Source: Larus michahellis (taxonomy: Eukaryota > Chordata > Aves > Charadriiformes > Laridae). Taken from it: 64,000 nt of DNA. Position numbers and translations under genes: made by a program. This document shows positions 25,501 to 37,500 of this stretch, one piece after another (position 1 is the stretch's first letter; each line of letters begins with the position of its first letter). The notes under the pieces were generated by a model, which worked only from the letters and a program-made list of their open reading frames with translations, was not told where the DNA came from and searched no databases. The DNA lies in NCBI RefSeq assembly GCF_964199755.1, contig NC_133903.1:5287001-5351000 (forward strand), in the 5' to 3' direction.

Positions 25501-28500
25501 CCCATCCCCGCCGTGGGTCACGGCAGCACAAGCCCAGGGTTCAATTTAGAAGCTGTTTGGCTCTGATATATTTTAAACTCCAGCCAGCAAATAGTCTTCC
25601 CTCCTCTTCTGATCTTCCAGATAGCTGCCGCAGCTCGTTCCCCTTACGCATTAGTGACGCTCGCGTCTCCTCCTGCCATCAGTGCCAGAGGAAGGGACCC
25701 CCCCGCTTCACAGAGTACCTTCTGTGAGCACTTGTGGCTGCGGGTAAAGGGTGTTTGACCTCCTCACAGCTAACGGCGCCAGCCACACTCCTACGGGCCA
25801 CCTCTTACAGGCTTCGTGGACACGGCCGCACCATTAACTCCGTCTCCTGTCCTTACTGTAGCTGCAGCAAGCAGGTTTTTGCCAGGTTTGTCCTCACGTT
25901 GATGGAATGGCTCTTACCACCGGGTGCTGTTGACCTGGAGATGCTCCAGCCTCTCCTTCCCCATCCCGCTTGGCACTCGGCCACCATTTCCCAGCCCTGC
26001 CCGAGCTCTGGTGGATCTCGCGGGGGTCTCGGGGAAGCCACCTCTCTCCTCACTCCTGTGTATGTTTGATTTCCATGCAATCCCAGGAAAAACTTCTCTT
26101 TGAAACTATCCGTGCTGAAGCCCAGGTTGGAAAACTGTGTTCTCTCCTGTATTAACGTTTTGTGGTTTGTATATCTCGTGATTCACTGCATGCTCCTCCT
26201 TTTCTGCACCTCGGATGGGAAGTCCTGCAGTTTCCATTTATTTTTCTTTCTTTTCTTTTTTTTCCTCCCCCTTTTTTTTTTTTCTTTAAATAAAAGCCAG
26301 AGAGAAGGGAAGAAGCAACCTGGTCTTGACACTTGGTTTCCCCACACTGGTATCTTCCGATGTGACTAGATATGAAGATGAAGACCAAGGAAATTTGAGG
26401 AGACCTCTCAGCCTTTAAAGAGCCAGAGATATTTATAGCCTAACAGGTTACTGCAGCACGGTCGTTCTGTGCTCTGCATCTATTCTGAGCCCACGTGAAG
26501 TCGTTTGACTCGGCTTACCCCGGTGAGAGGGTCCAAGCGCAGGTACCGGTTGGGCAGTAACTTGTTACGCTGCATAAATAGACGGGGAATCTCAACCTTG
26601 AGCTGGGGAAAAGGGAATTATAGGTGCACTTCTGTCATTTTCCACCGAGCTGGTTTCGGCTGGGGTAGGCTCTGGCGTGGGTTAGTCACCTTGCTGAGAA
26701 GTTGGCCGAAGGGCTGTGCCGCCCGTGAAGCGGGGCTGTGTTCGCCCGCTGCCTGCTCGCAAGCCCTTTGCCGTGGTGCGTGGCTGCACGGGGTGTCCCA
26801 GCCCGTCCCGCCTGGCTTCGGGCACGGCGTTAACATCCGCACCCGGGGAGCGGCTTGTGGATGCGGCTGCTGGAAAGCCAAAGGACAGACTGCCGAAGGC
26901 AGAGGTGGCAAACATCTGCACAGCGTGACCGGGGCGTTGGAGGGACATTAGCCTGGATGCTCGGCTGTGCCAGGAGGGCAGCGGTGTTTGCCCCGTCCCT
27001 GGGGCTAGTCCGACTTCGCACGCTCCTGCAGCCCTCCCCTGGGTCTCGTTAACCCGCTGCCATGTCTCCACTGAGCCAAACACCCGTTTTCTGGGTTACT
27101 CAAGTCCTAATTACTGTTTATATTGCTGCGTGTGTCAGGTGCTGCACCGCTCCCTGCCCTCAGCAGTGCCCTGCAATCTGCAGAGGCACTAATTACACTG
27201 CTAACGATGACCGTGCAGATAAAGAAGGTGGCCGCTTCAGCACTGGGTCCTTGTTCAGCTCGCAGCCCCGGTGAGGCCGAGTTCCCCAGTGCCCCCCCGG
27301 TTCCCCGCAGCCTTCGTGTGCTTCTCGCACACTGCCGCAGCGTGCTCAGCCCGCAGCTTGCACCATTCCCACAGCCACCCGTATTTTTAAAAAAATTTTT
27401 TGTTTTGACCTATAAATACCACTGTGAGGCAAAGACTCCCCCTCCTGTGTGGTGTGAATTAATTTGTCTGGGATGGAGGAGATGCGAAATGCTTGAGCGG
27501 AATTAATAGCCATGGGGCACTTGCGGGAGATTAAATGAGAAACTTCAGGTCGGTCTTCTGAGTCTCTTAACTCGGTTCCCAGCGGCCGTCCCGCTGCTCC
27601 CTGACACATAACCCATGCCCTTTGGAAAGCAGCAGAAGAGAAATGAGCTCGCAAGAGATATCACCTCTAGAAATGCCGAGATTCTTCCACGTAGCATTTA
27701 GAGCAGCATCATTTCTGTCTCCTAACAACATCCGAGGGGCCCCAGGACCCCCTTTTTCACCTCGCACTCTTCTCCATTTTAAGACTCCATCTCATCTGCG
27801 CGTTACTTATTTAAAATGCAGCTGTAATCGCTAACTGACTCCAGATTGAGCGCCTGGCTTTGGAGTCACGCAGTATCTTCTTAGCGGTTGAGGAGCGAGG
27901 AGGTTTCATCGTGGTGCCTTTTGGGTTTATTTTATTAGCTGCAAGTGACAGAGCTGAAGAAGGAATTATCTCCGAGCTGGTTTTAGCCTGTAACTGCCAG
28001 AGTTTCTTGAAACCCAGCTCTACCGAGCCTGTGGTTTGATCGTGGATGAAAGTGCATCGGAAGATACTAGCCCTGGACCCATGCGGAGTCATTTCTTCTG
28101 CTCCATTCTGTGTTTTGGGCACACGCACATCCATGAGGTTGTTGGCTGTGGGAGCTGGGGTGTGTTACCAAGGCGGGAGGAGAAGCCGTGCTGCTGCTGC
28201 TCCCTCCCGCTCCCGGCACTCTGGGTGCATGTTGTCCGTGGGCCCCCGTTAGCCGTGATTTGCCTGCAGCGAGGAGCTCGGGGAGCTGCTTTCCAGCTCT
28301 TCCCACTGCGCCTTTCTAGAAAGCTTGCGGAGGCTGCGCTGGAGCCCGGAGCCCGGGGGGATGCTGTGGTTGTACTGGAAGGGGGGGAGGCAGGAGCCAG
28401 GCTGAGCAGCCGGGCTGCGCCTCGGGAGGCATCTCGGGGGCTTCTGGTAGCAAAGAGGGTTCAGCAAATGCCTGCCAGTCCCTGGGCACGGCTTCCTCTG

Positions 28501-31500
28501 CCGACATAGCATACTGCTATTTTCTTTTTTAGTTTTGATCTGCATGTTTCAAGGCTGGCATGTCTACATTTAATAAGCTAATACTTCCTTATGGATTAGT
28601 AGGTTGGAAACGGTATTGCCTTCCCCTATTAACTTACCCTGCTTGACGAGTATGTCTCCCCTCTCAACCCACCACCCTCTAACTCAGCCCTAAAAATCAT
28701 TCCTTGCTTGAGAAACTGACATTTTCAGTGACTGCCGTGGTCTGTTGAATAACTCTTGCTCTCCTCGCTGCCCCAACAACTGCTCGTACGGCGTGCAGCC
28801 CCCGCGCCGGGGCGGCTGCCCGTGCCGCCCGCAAGGCTGCTCTCCCCGGGGGAGGTCTGCGCCTTCAGTGCAGATAGTGGCACGGAGAAGTTTTCGACCC
28901 GTTAATACCCCGACTTCGCCAAGCACGAGGAAAACCTTCCCCCTCTTACCCAAGACCTCTGGGAGCTGCTCTGTGCTTCTCCGCCCGGCAGCTCTGAAGC
29001 CAGACTGACTTTGGTGGGACTGGTGGCATCCTCCCCGCGAGCACGTGACTATGGCCGCGTGGACTGGCGTGTGTGCATGGAGCCCTGCAGCCGGGGAGGC
29101 GGGCGGAGAGCCGGCCTGCGGGCGCCGCAGGAGCTTTCAAAGGCTCTTCACCCGGCAGGACAGTTGGGGGTCGCTGCCTCCGCCGTGGGCTGCTGCTGGG
29201 TCGTGGTTGCCGGCCCCACGGCGGCTGCCAAGGAGGAGCGAGGTCGGGATCGGCCGCTCTCCGGGGCCCGGGGGGTGCCCAGGAGCAGCCGGGGCCGCTT
29301 GCACCAAGGCTTTGCACACCAGCGCGACCCCGGGGAAGGGCAGCGGCGGCTCCTGCGCCCGAGAGGTGACAGGAGACGGAGGGGCGGGGGGGGCACCCAC
29401 ATGGCATTGGCTTGGGCTTCCAGCAGCCCCTTTCCACCCGGCTCTTTGAGGCATGCGTGGGAGCGCCTGGCCATCTCGAGCACCCACTGACGCTTTGCTT
29501 CACCCTCTCTCTGTCCTCACAGCTCCCTGCCGGAAGAGAAAAGCAAAACAAGCTCTTCCTTCGAAACTGGTCCAAAGCCGAGCGAGAAGCCGGATGCGGA
29601 GCAAGCTGAGCTGGACCCCGAGCAGAAGCGGAGCCGTGCCCGGGAGCGCCGGCGAGAAGGACGGTCCAAGACCTTTGACTGGGCTGAATTTCGCCCCATC
29701 CAGCAGGCCCTGGCGCAGGAGCGTGCAAACGCTGCAGACTCCTCCAAGAGTGGCTCTGCCGCCTTCCCCAGGGACACCGGTGCCACCGATGCCGACCCGG
29801 GAGAGCTGGAGCGGGAGCGGGCCCGGCGACGGGAGGAGCGTCGCAAGCGCTTTGAGATGATCGATGCTGTGGACGGGGCAGGGTCGGAAGAAGCATTAAG
29901 GATGGAGGTGGACCGGATCCTGCCCGTCCCGGCGGACATCAAACCGCAGAACGTGCACGTGGAGATCGAGCAGCGCTGGCACCAGGTGGAGACCACCCCG
30001 TTGCGGGAGGAGAAGCAGATCCCCATCGCACCCCTGCACCTTGCTCACCCCGAGGACCGGGACGAGGGGCTGACGAAGCAGCACTTGACCACGCTGCTGG
30101 AGAAGGAGGTAAAGTGGGGTGCGTGGGGTGCAGGCTGCCTGCCGAAATGGCCCTTAGGCCACTGCAGGTACTGTAGGAAGCCTGAGCAAGGCTTTAAAAA
30201 GCTGCATTTATTCCTGTTCTGTAATAGCAATGAGTGGGGATGCTGTAGGGTCCCCTGGGGAGGTGACAGGGCGCAGATCCGTGTCTGTTCCCGTACAGCT
30301 CTGCCGGCAGCTTTCTCATTCCCACGGCTGCAGAAAGGGCTGTTCTTGCAAGGGTGGTACTTCGTTACCCTCTCCCAGCCCATGGCAGCCACCACTTCTG
30401 GTGGTTGTTAGCCGGCCTGCCTCTGAGGAGATGGGTGCAACTGATCTCTCTCAACCAGACTCTCAATTCAAGCTCATAACCTGGTGCGCCTCTGCAGCGG
30501 CAGAGATTTGTGTCTGCAGTTATGTCTACAAAAACTATTCACTGGCTTGAGTGACAGCACGCGCCGCAAAGGTTCCCTTTTTGTGGAGCCTACATCAGTG
30601 TTACAATTTTCGGAAAAGAAAGGAGGAGACTCGGCTCACTTGGAAGAGGCCCACGCCTGGGATAACAAAGGGGTGTTCTTAGTTGGGATTAAGGTGTATT
30701 AGCAGGAATGAAAGGGGTGCAGGCGTGGAGTAACCAGGAGTATCGCCGCTCTGAACCGGGCTGGGATTTGCCTGGGTTGTGCCTGGCACGAGCTGGTGCC
30801 GCTCGTCCTTTGCTGCAGTGAGCTTTACGAATTAAACTAATGCGGAACTTAGTTCTTTCAGGGGGAGGGATTTTGCCCAGCAAAATGAAATCCAGAGCAG
30901 AGCAAAGCAGCCGTGCCATCAAAAGCCCATTCACTCTGCTCCGCGTCCCCTCTGAGCCCCTTATGGCCGACCCCCTGCCCACTCACTGGACGCTGTCTCT
31001 GTTCGTGTCCCTCCAGCTGGAGCAGAAGCAGAAGGAGGCCCTGGAGCTCCTGGAGCAGAACCGGCACCTGCAGGACCAGCTGAAAGTGGCACTGGGCCGG
31101 GAGCAGAGTGCCCGGGAGGGCTACGTGTTGCAGGTAGGAGAGCGGGGAGGAGAGAGGAATCCATCTTCTCTGCGCCCGAGGGGGACCCTGGTGGGCTTCA
31201 GTCCAGGGTGTTCATGGGGGCATCCTGGTGGACACGGAGATGTGCACCACAGAGTGGGCTCCAAGAGATTTGGCCTTTTTGCAAATGTTGCTAATTCTGT
31301 AGCCTTACCAGGATCATCTGCTCAACGAAACCTCTCATCTGGGATGCAGTAGACAGAAGATAGCATTGCCTACTTTGGAGGCAAAACAAAACACAGCCTT
31401 GATAGACAGATGGGACCTCAGCAAAGTCCACCTCTAATCCATCCCATACTGTGTTTGCCTATGCAACTGCTGTTTCACCATTTCTGTGCCCCAGACATTC

Positions 31501-34500
31501 CCCTCAGGCAGTGGGGTGCACACAGAACTTTCTAGGCATCTTGTAGCCCAGCAGTTGTGCCTGGATGAGGAGTTTGTGTGGTGGTTACACGGGCAAACAC
31601 AGTACACGCAGGGGCGTCTCTCAGGCCCATTCCCCGCAGCCAGGGAGGGATTTGCACCGGGACAACCTATTGTCTTGGATCACTTCGGTGGTTTTGTGCA
31701 TTATGAGATGCCTTTCCTCAGCAAAGCCTAGGAGTGTGTTTTGAAGGTTCTGGCAAAAGAGACGGGAGAGTCTCTTAGGAAGCCTTTCCTCCCCTCCTCC
31801 AAACAAAGCGGGCTTTTTCCAGCTCTTCCTCTGGGAGCTTCCGTGCCCAGAGGAGCCATGAGCAGCTGCTGGCTGCTCTCGTGGGTCTGCAGTCCTGTTT
31901 TGTGCAGGGGCAGCGGTTTGAACCTGCTCAAATCTGCTCGGCCAAACTGGCTGTGAATCGAAGTGGCCGTGCGCGGCTGCACGCTGCGCTCACGTGGCAG
32001 CAAACCCGGTGTCGACGCTGAACCTCGCGTCCTTATTTCTCATGGCGGAGGTTGCACAGGCAGTGGGGCCAGCCCAGGCAGGGGGGGCACCTGGCCTTCC
32101 TTGCCGGTGATCTCCTCAGAGGAGTTATTCATTGATCTCCTCGGAGGAGTTATTCATGCATTTATTTCTGGAGTCCCCGAGCTGACAGTGCTTGCTCGGA
32201 GGAGTTCAGTTTTCACTTGGCAGTGTTGGAAGAGTAACTAACTCCCACTTCCCTGGGGCAAAGGCATCCCTTTGCCTGGAGCCTGGAAAAATCAGGGAAC
32301 GTGGCTAAAAGCTGGATGCTGTATCCACTGTCAGATTGGCCGTGTTGAAGTTGGCCACAGCGCCTCGATAGGAGGAGCGGGGGCAAGAGGAGAAGTCTGC
32401 AGAAGGGCTGAGGAAATCATCGCTGTAGTGAGAAAAGACGCAAACTTTGACCTGGAAGTTGGAGAGGGTTTTCGGAAGGGTTGGAGACTTTTCCTTGCTC
32501 CAGTCTAATTGTTCTGGGGATTTCCCTGATGGTTCCCCGGGAGCAGAGGGATTAAAGTCCTGGTACAGAAGAGAGTAACCCCACCAAACCCTGCTGAGGT
32601 GGAAGGAATGGAAGCGCTGGGGGGGGTCTGCAGCCCCGGACTGGGCAGACGTATTTGGATGGATCCTCTGAATTTCATGTGCCCCCCACTTCTATCATGC
32701 CTAATTTTGGAGAGGTTCCTATGTTGTCTATAGAGAGAGATGATGGAGGAGCCTGACTGCTGCCAGCCCCGTCCCTCCTGAGCTGCCTGGGGGGCACCAA
32801 TCCCCCCCTCCTTGGCAGCGTGACCAGCCCCATACAGACCCCCAAGCGCTGCCCCGACATAAAAGACGCTGCACGTTTCGCAAGGCAGCCGCTGAGATAC
32901 CCACCCCCGTGCATGTGCCGCGCACCGAAGGCTCTCCGGCCTCGTGTAACCCCTTCTCTCGCTCTGAGCTTCCTCGGGACGGGGGCACCCCAACTTTGAA
33001 CCCTACTGGGAGAAACGTCGGGGGCTCCTGCTCCTCGCAATCCGACTGGAGATGTCCCCCGGCTCCGGTCACGGCGGGAGGGGAGGGGTCACGTACTAAC
33101 CTGTCCCCGGGCGGATATTCTTGCATGTTTATTTTTGGTGTAAAGCATGAAATTTAACTTAACATAACTGAGTGTCACATCTGTGGGCTTTCCTTATCAG
33201 CAACCAGAGTACAGCAAGGCAGGCCAAATTCCTAGGCTTAACGCTGTGCTTCTCTCGCCTCTTCCTGTCTGTGTATTTTTTTTAAAGATACATAATATCT
33301 GTCGCCTTTTGCATGACTCTCTCTGTGAGTTTTCTCTTTGCATGCTACATTGCTTTGGTTTGAATCTCACAAAGGTTGGTTTCCTTTATTTTACGTTCTC
33401 ATCACGCCTTTTCCCTCCCTTCACTTGTCGGGCTTTTTATTTTGTCCTTTGTTGGTTTTTTTTTTGGTTTTGTTTTTTTTTTTTTTGTTTTGTTTTTTGT
33501 TTTTGCAGGTAGAGAAATTAGATCCTCCCTAGTCTTAAACTTTAGCATAACAACATCTCTTTAACGCAATGAGCAGCCACTAAGTCCTGTCTGGCAGCCG
33601 CAGAAATGACATCGCCACGCCGGCTGTCCTGTCTCCCTGCGTTTGGGTGGGATGTGATGTCATTTGCTGTCACCTCACTTTCCGTTGTTGCTTTTGGTCG
33701 GTAGGACTGTGTTACCTGAACTGTGCACTTTTTGTTTCACAAAACAAAAAAAAGAACAGACACGCTAAAAAAAGCGGTTCCTTTCTTCTCCACCTGTTCC
33801 CATCCCCTCCTCCTTCGCACCCTTCCCGTTTTTCTCTTGTCTGTCCGTCTCCGTTTTACTGCTGGTGTTTCTTTTTCATTGTTTTTTTGGTTCTATTTGA
33901 TTTTGGTTGGTGGTTTTTTTGGTTTTTTTGTTGTTTTTTTTTCCTTTTAGCCTGTTACTGTACAGCTGTTTTGATGTTGTGGTCCATGTTTTCTGTTACT
34001 GGAAAGCAGTTGCCGCTCATTCAAACAAACAAACAAAAAAAAAGTTGGTTAAAACAAACAAAAAAATTGTGCCAAGAACAAATCATCCCAATTGGAGCAT
34101 GTGGGTAGCAGCCAAATCGCTGCGAGGAGCTTTTCCATGGCCTGCCTGGCCAGAGGTGTGACACTCAGAAGGGAGAGCCAAGAGTGTTACTAATCTAGTA
34201 TTTAATCAATTTTTTTAAGACCGAGGTGGCCGCCTCGCCATCAGGTGCCTGGCAGAGGCTCCACAAAGTCAACCAAGACCTCCAAAGCGAGCTGGAAGCC
34301 CAATGCCAGCGTCAAGAGCTGATCAATCAGCAGATTCAGTCGCTGAAGCGCAGCTACGCCGAGGCCAAGGACGTGATCCGGCACCACGAAGCCGAGATTC
34401 AGAGCCTGCAGGCGAGGCTCAGTAACGCGGCGGCCGAGCTCTCCATCAAGGAGCAGACCCTGGCCAAGCTCAAGAGCGACCTGAGGAGCGAAAAAGAGAA

Positions 34501-37500
34501 AGCCAAAGAGCAGCTGGAGGAGTGGCAGCACGGCGAGGCCGCGCTCAGCTCCCAGCTGAAGGCCAGCGAGCAGAAGCTGAAGAACGCGGAGGCTCTGCTG
34601 CTGGAGAAGACCCAGGAGCTGCGGGACCTGGAGATGCAGCAGGCTTTGCAGAGGGATCATCAGAAGGAGGTGCAGCGGCTCCAAGACAGGATCGCGGACC
34701 TGAGCAGGCAGCTGAATGCTAGCGAGCAAGCGCGGGTCCTCATGGAGGAGAAGCTGCAGAAGAATTACGAGGCTCTGCTGGAGAGCTGCGAGAGGGAAAA
34801 GCAGGTTTTAATACGGAGTCTGAAGGAGGTGGAGGATAAGGCAAATGAGTACGAGAACCAGCTGCAAAATAACGAGCAGCAAATGGAGATTCTGCAGAAG
34901 GAGAAGCTGAGTGCAAAGTTCGAAGGCAGCGAGCTTGTCCACCAGCTGGAGGAGCAGCTGGTGATGAAGGAGGCCAGCATCCAGAAACTCGCAGAGCACA
35001 TCAAGGAGCTCGAAAGAGAAAGAGATCAGATCAAATGTCGGTTCCACGAGCTCATGAATCAGGTTGCCGAGTCGGATAACGAAGTTGCAAAGCTGCAAGC
35101 AAAGCTGAAAATGGAAGAGACCAACTACCACAATCTGGAACAATCGTTTGAGGAGGTGTCGGATCAGTTCCAGGGTGTGCAGAAGGTGCTGAAAGAAAAA
35201 GAAGAAGAGCTGAGGCACGTTAAGGAAATGCACTTGAGAATTGTGGAGAAGAAAGATCAAGATCTCAGTGAGGCTTTGGTTAAAATGGTTGCTTTAGATA
35301 GCAGTTTGGAGGAGACTAAAGTAAAGCTAAAGGCCAAGGAGGAGGCTTTAAAGAAATTAGCTAGTGTAGGCACAGGTCCATGTGCTGAGGAGGTGGAAGA
35401 CCTTGGCCCTAATCTCGAGGCTGATGAAAGTCATCCGTCCCAACTGGGGCAGCCTCTGCAAACTCAGGATGTCCTCCCAGCTCTGACTTATGCACTGAAG
35501 GAGGAGGAGGAGGAGGAGGTTCTTGAGACCAGCCAGAGGCAGGCAGAGGAATTCGGCTCCCCATCCAAAGCTGTGGAGCTCCAGGACCAAGAGTTAGTTC
35601 AGAAAGCCTTAGCAAAGCCTGATGTAGGGATCATGGGGGCCAAGAGGCAAAGAATCCGTTTCTCGAGCATCCAGTGCCAAAAATACATTCATCCAGATGG
35701 ATCAGAGAAAAACTGGACGAGCAGCACCTCTTCAGACACGAGCCAAGACAGATCGCTGTCTGAAGAAAGCATGTCATCAGAGCCAGCTCTTGGTTACCCA
35801 TCATCAGGGACGAGCGACTCTGAGACCTATCTCTCAATCATCCATTCCCTGGAAACCAAACTTTACATTACAGAGGAAAAACTCAAAGACGTAACGATGA
35901 AGCTTGAAAGCCAGCACGGCCATAATCAGGAGACGCTCATCGCCCTCCACCATCAGTGGGCCAGCACGGAGTCTCAGCTGCGGGAACAACTTCAGACCAG
36001 CTTATCCCAAGTCAGTGCTTTGATCTCGCAGCTGGAGAGTGAGAGGCAGGAAAAGTTCAAGCTCATAGAAAATCACGTTAGTGAGCTGGGAGGTTTCCAA
36101 ATGAAAAATGATCAAGCGCTGACTTGCTTAGAGAAGTGCCGGGAGCAGCTAAGATCTTTGCCCAAGTCAGACAAGGAAAAAGAGGGTGATTTGTTCCTTG
36201 TTACTCTCTCCAGCATGGAAACAACCTTATCGAATGCAATCCAAGCCTTGAGAGGGGCGCCAGTCCCCTCGGAGTATCAGCAGAGTGAAAGCCTTATCGC
36301 AGAAAGCCCCGCTCCAGAAGGAGGTTTTTTAGGAGAAGAGGAGCACGTCTCCAAGGAGCAGCGAGCGGAAATGTTTGACGCCGGCCAGTTGAGATGGCTT
36401 TCTGAGAGAGTGGCATTTGAGGCCTCTCTCATCAACCAAATAGCAGAGTCTTTGAAAAATGCAAGCTCTGAGATATCGCAGCTTCTGAGAGAGATCCAGG
36501 GAACGGCTGAGGTGGTTTTGTTGGAGCCGGCAAATGTTTCTCATACAGCAGTCGACTTGGCCAGCGTCCTATCTAAGAAGCTGCTGCTGGAAGGGGAGTT
36601 CTGGAGCCAGGTGGAGGAGCTGAGAGTGCACTTGAGCACCAGAGAAGGAGAAGCCGAGGGCAAAACAGAAACAACAGGTTTGGGCTTTTCTTCATGTTTT
36701 CTCGGTGCTGTAGCAGATGCTACATTGATCAAGGCAGAACTTGGGTTTGTCGCACAGAAAATGAGAGAATCTTTTCATCAGAGATTAAAAAAAATCGAAG
36801 AAGACCTCCATAATACCAAAACAGCTCTCCAGCAGCATAAATGCATGTTGGAGGAGATCATCAAAGCGTACAGGACTCCTGATTTTGACAGAGTTATGCA
36901 CCAGATTTCTGAAGCACTTGAAATTCAAAAAGATGCTTCAGAAAGAACCCAAGTCTCCTGGGATGGGAGCCACCTGCAAATGGTGCCGTGTCAGGAATTA
37001 GCCAAGGCGGAGGAGATTGGCAGCCTGCCGGACCGTAGTAGTGAAGCTCTTGTTTCCATTCAGGAAGATCTTGCCCAACAACTAAAGGACAAATCAAATG
37101 TTCTGAGAGAAATATCTGTTGCCTTACTCTCTCTGCCTCCTGAGGAGGCAATGAGAGACTGTCAGAAGCTCCTGAAGATATCTCAGAGTCTTTCATATCA
37201 TTCGTGCATGGGAGACCTTGAACGGTATTCCTCTTTGTTAGTCCAAGACGCAATTGTTCAGGCTCAGGTTTGTTACGCCGCTTGCAAAGTCCGACTGGAG
37301 TATGAGAGAGAGCTGAAGTCCTACAAGGAGTCCTTGCAGAGCATGGACGCGCTCTGCCAAGAGCGCGTGAAGACGGTCTCTCTCCTTCGGGACGAGTACG
37401 AAGACTTGCTTAGAAAGCAGCAGGGTGAGTACGGCGAGGTGATCGCCATGCTTGAACGGGAGAACGCTGATCTCAAAGCAAAGGTGTCCCAGCTTGACAG

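Noticed and set aside
28946-29896. 316-codon minus-strand frame
   Set aside because: Antisense to MPRIP exon 11 and the adjoining CpG-rich intron; Pro/Arg/Ala-rich low-complexity translation with no family resemblance.
34241-35260. Leu-rich minus-strand frames opposite the giant exon
   Set aside because: Typical antisense reading of Gln/Glu/Lys-rich coiled-coil codons; not membrane proteins.
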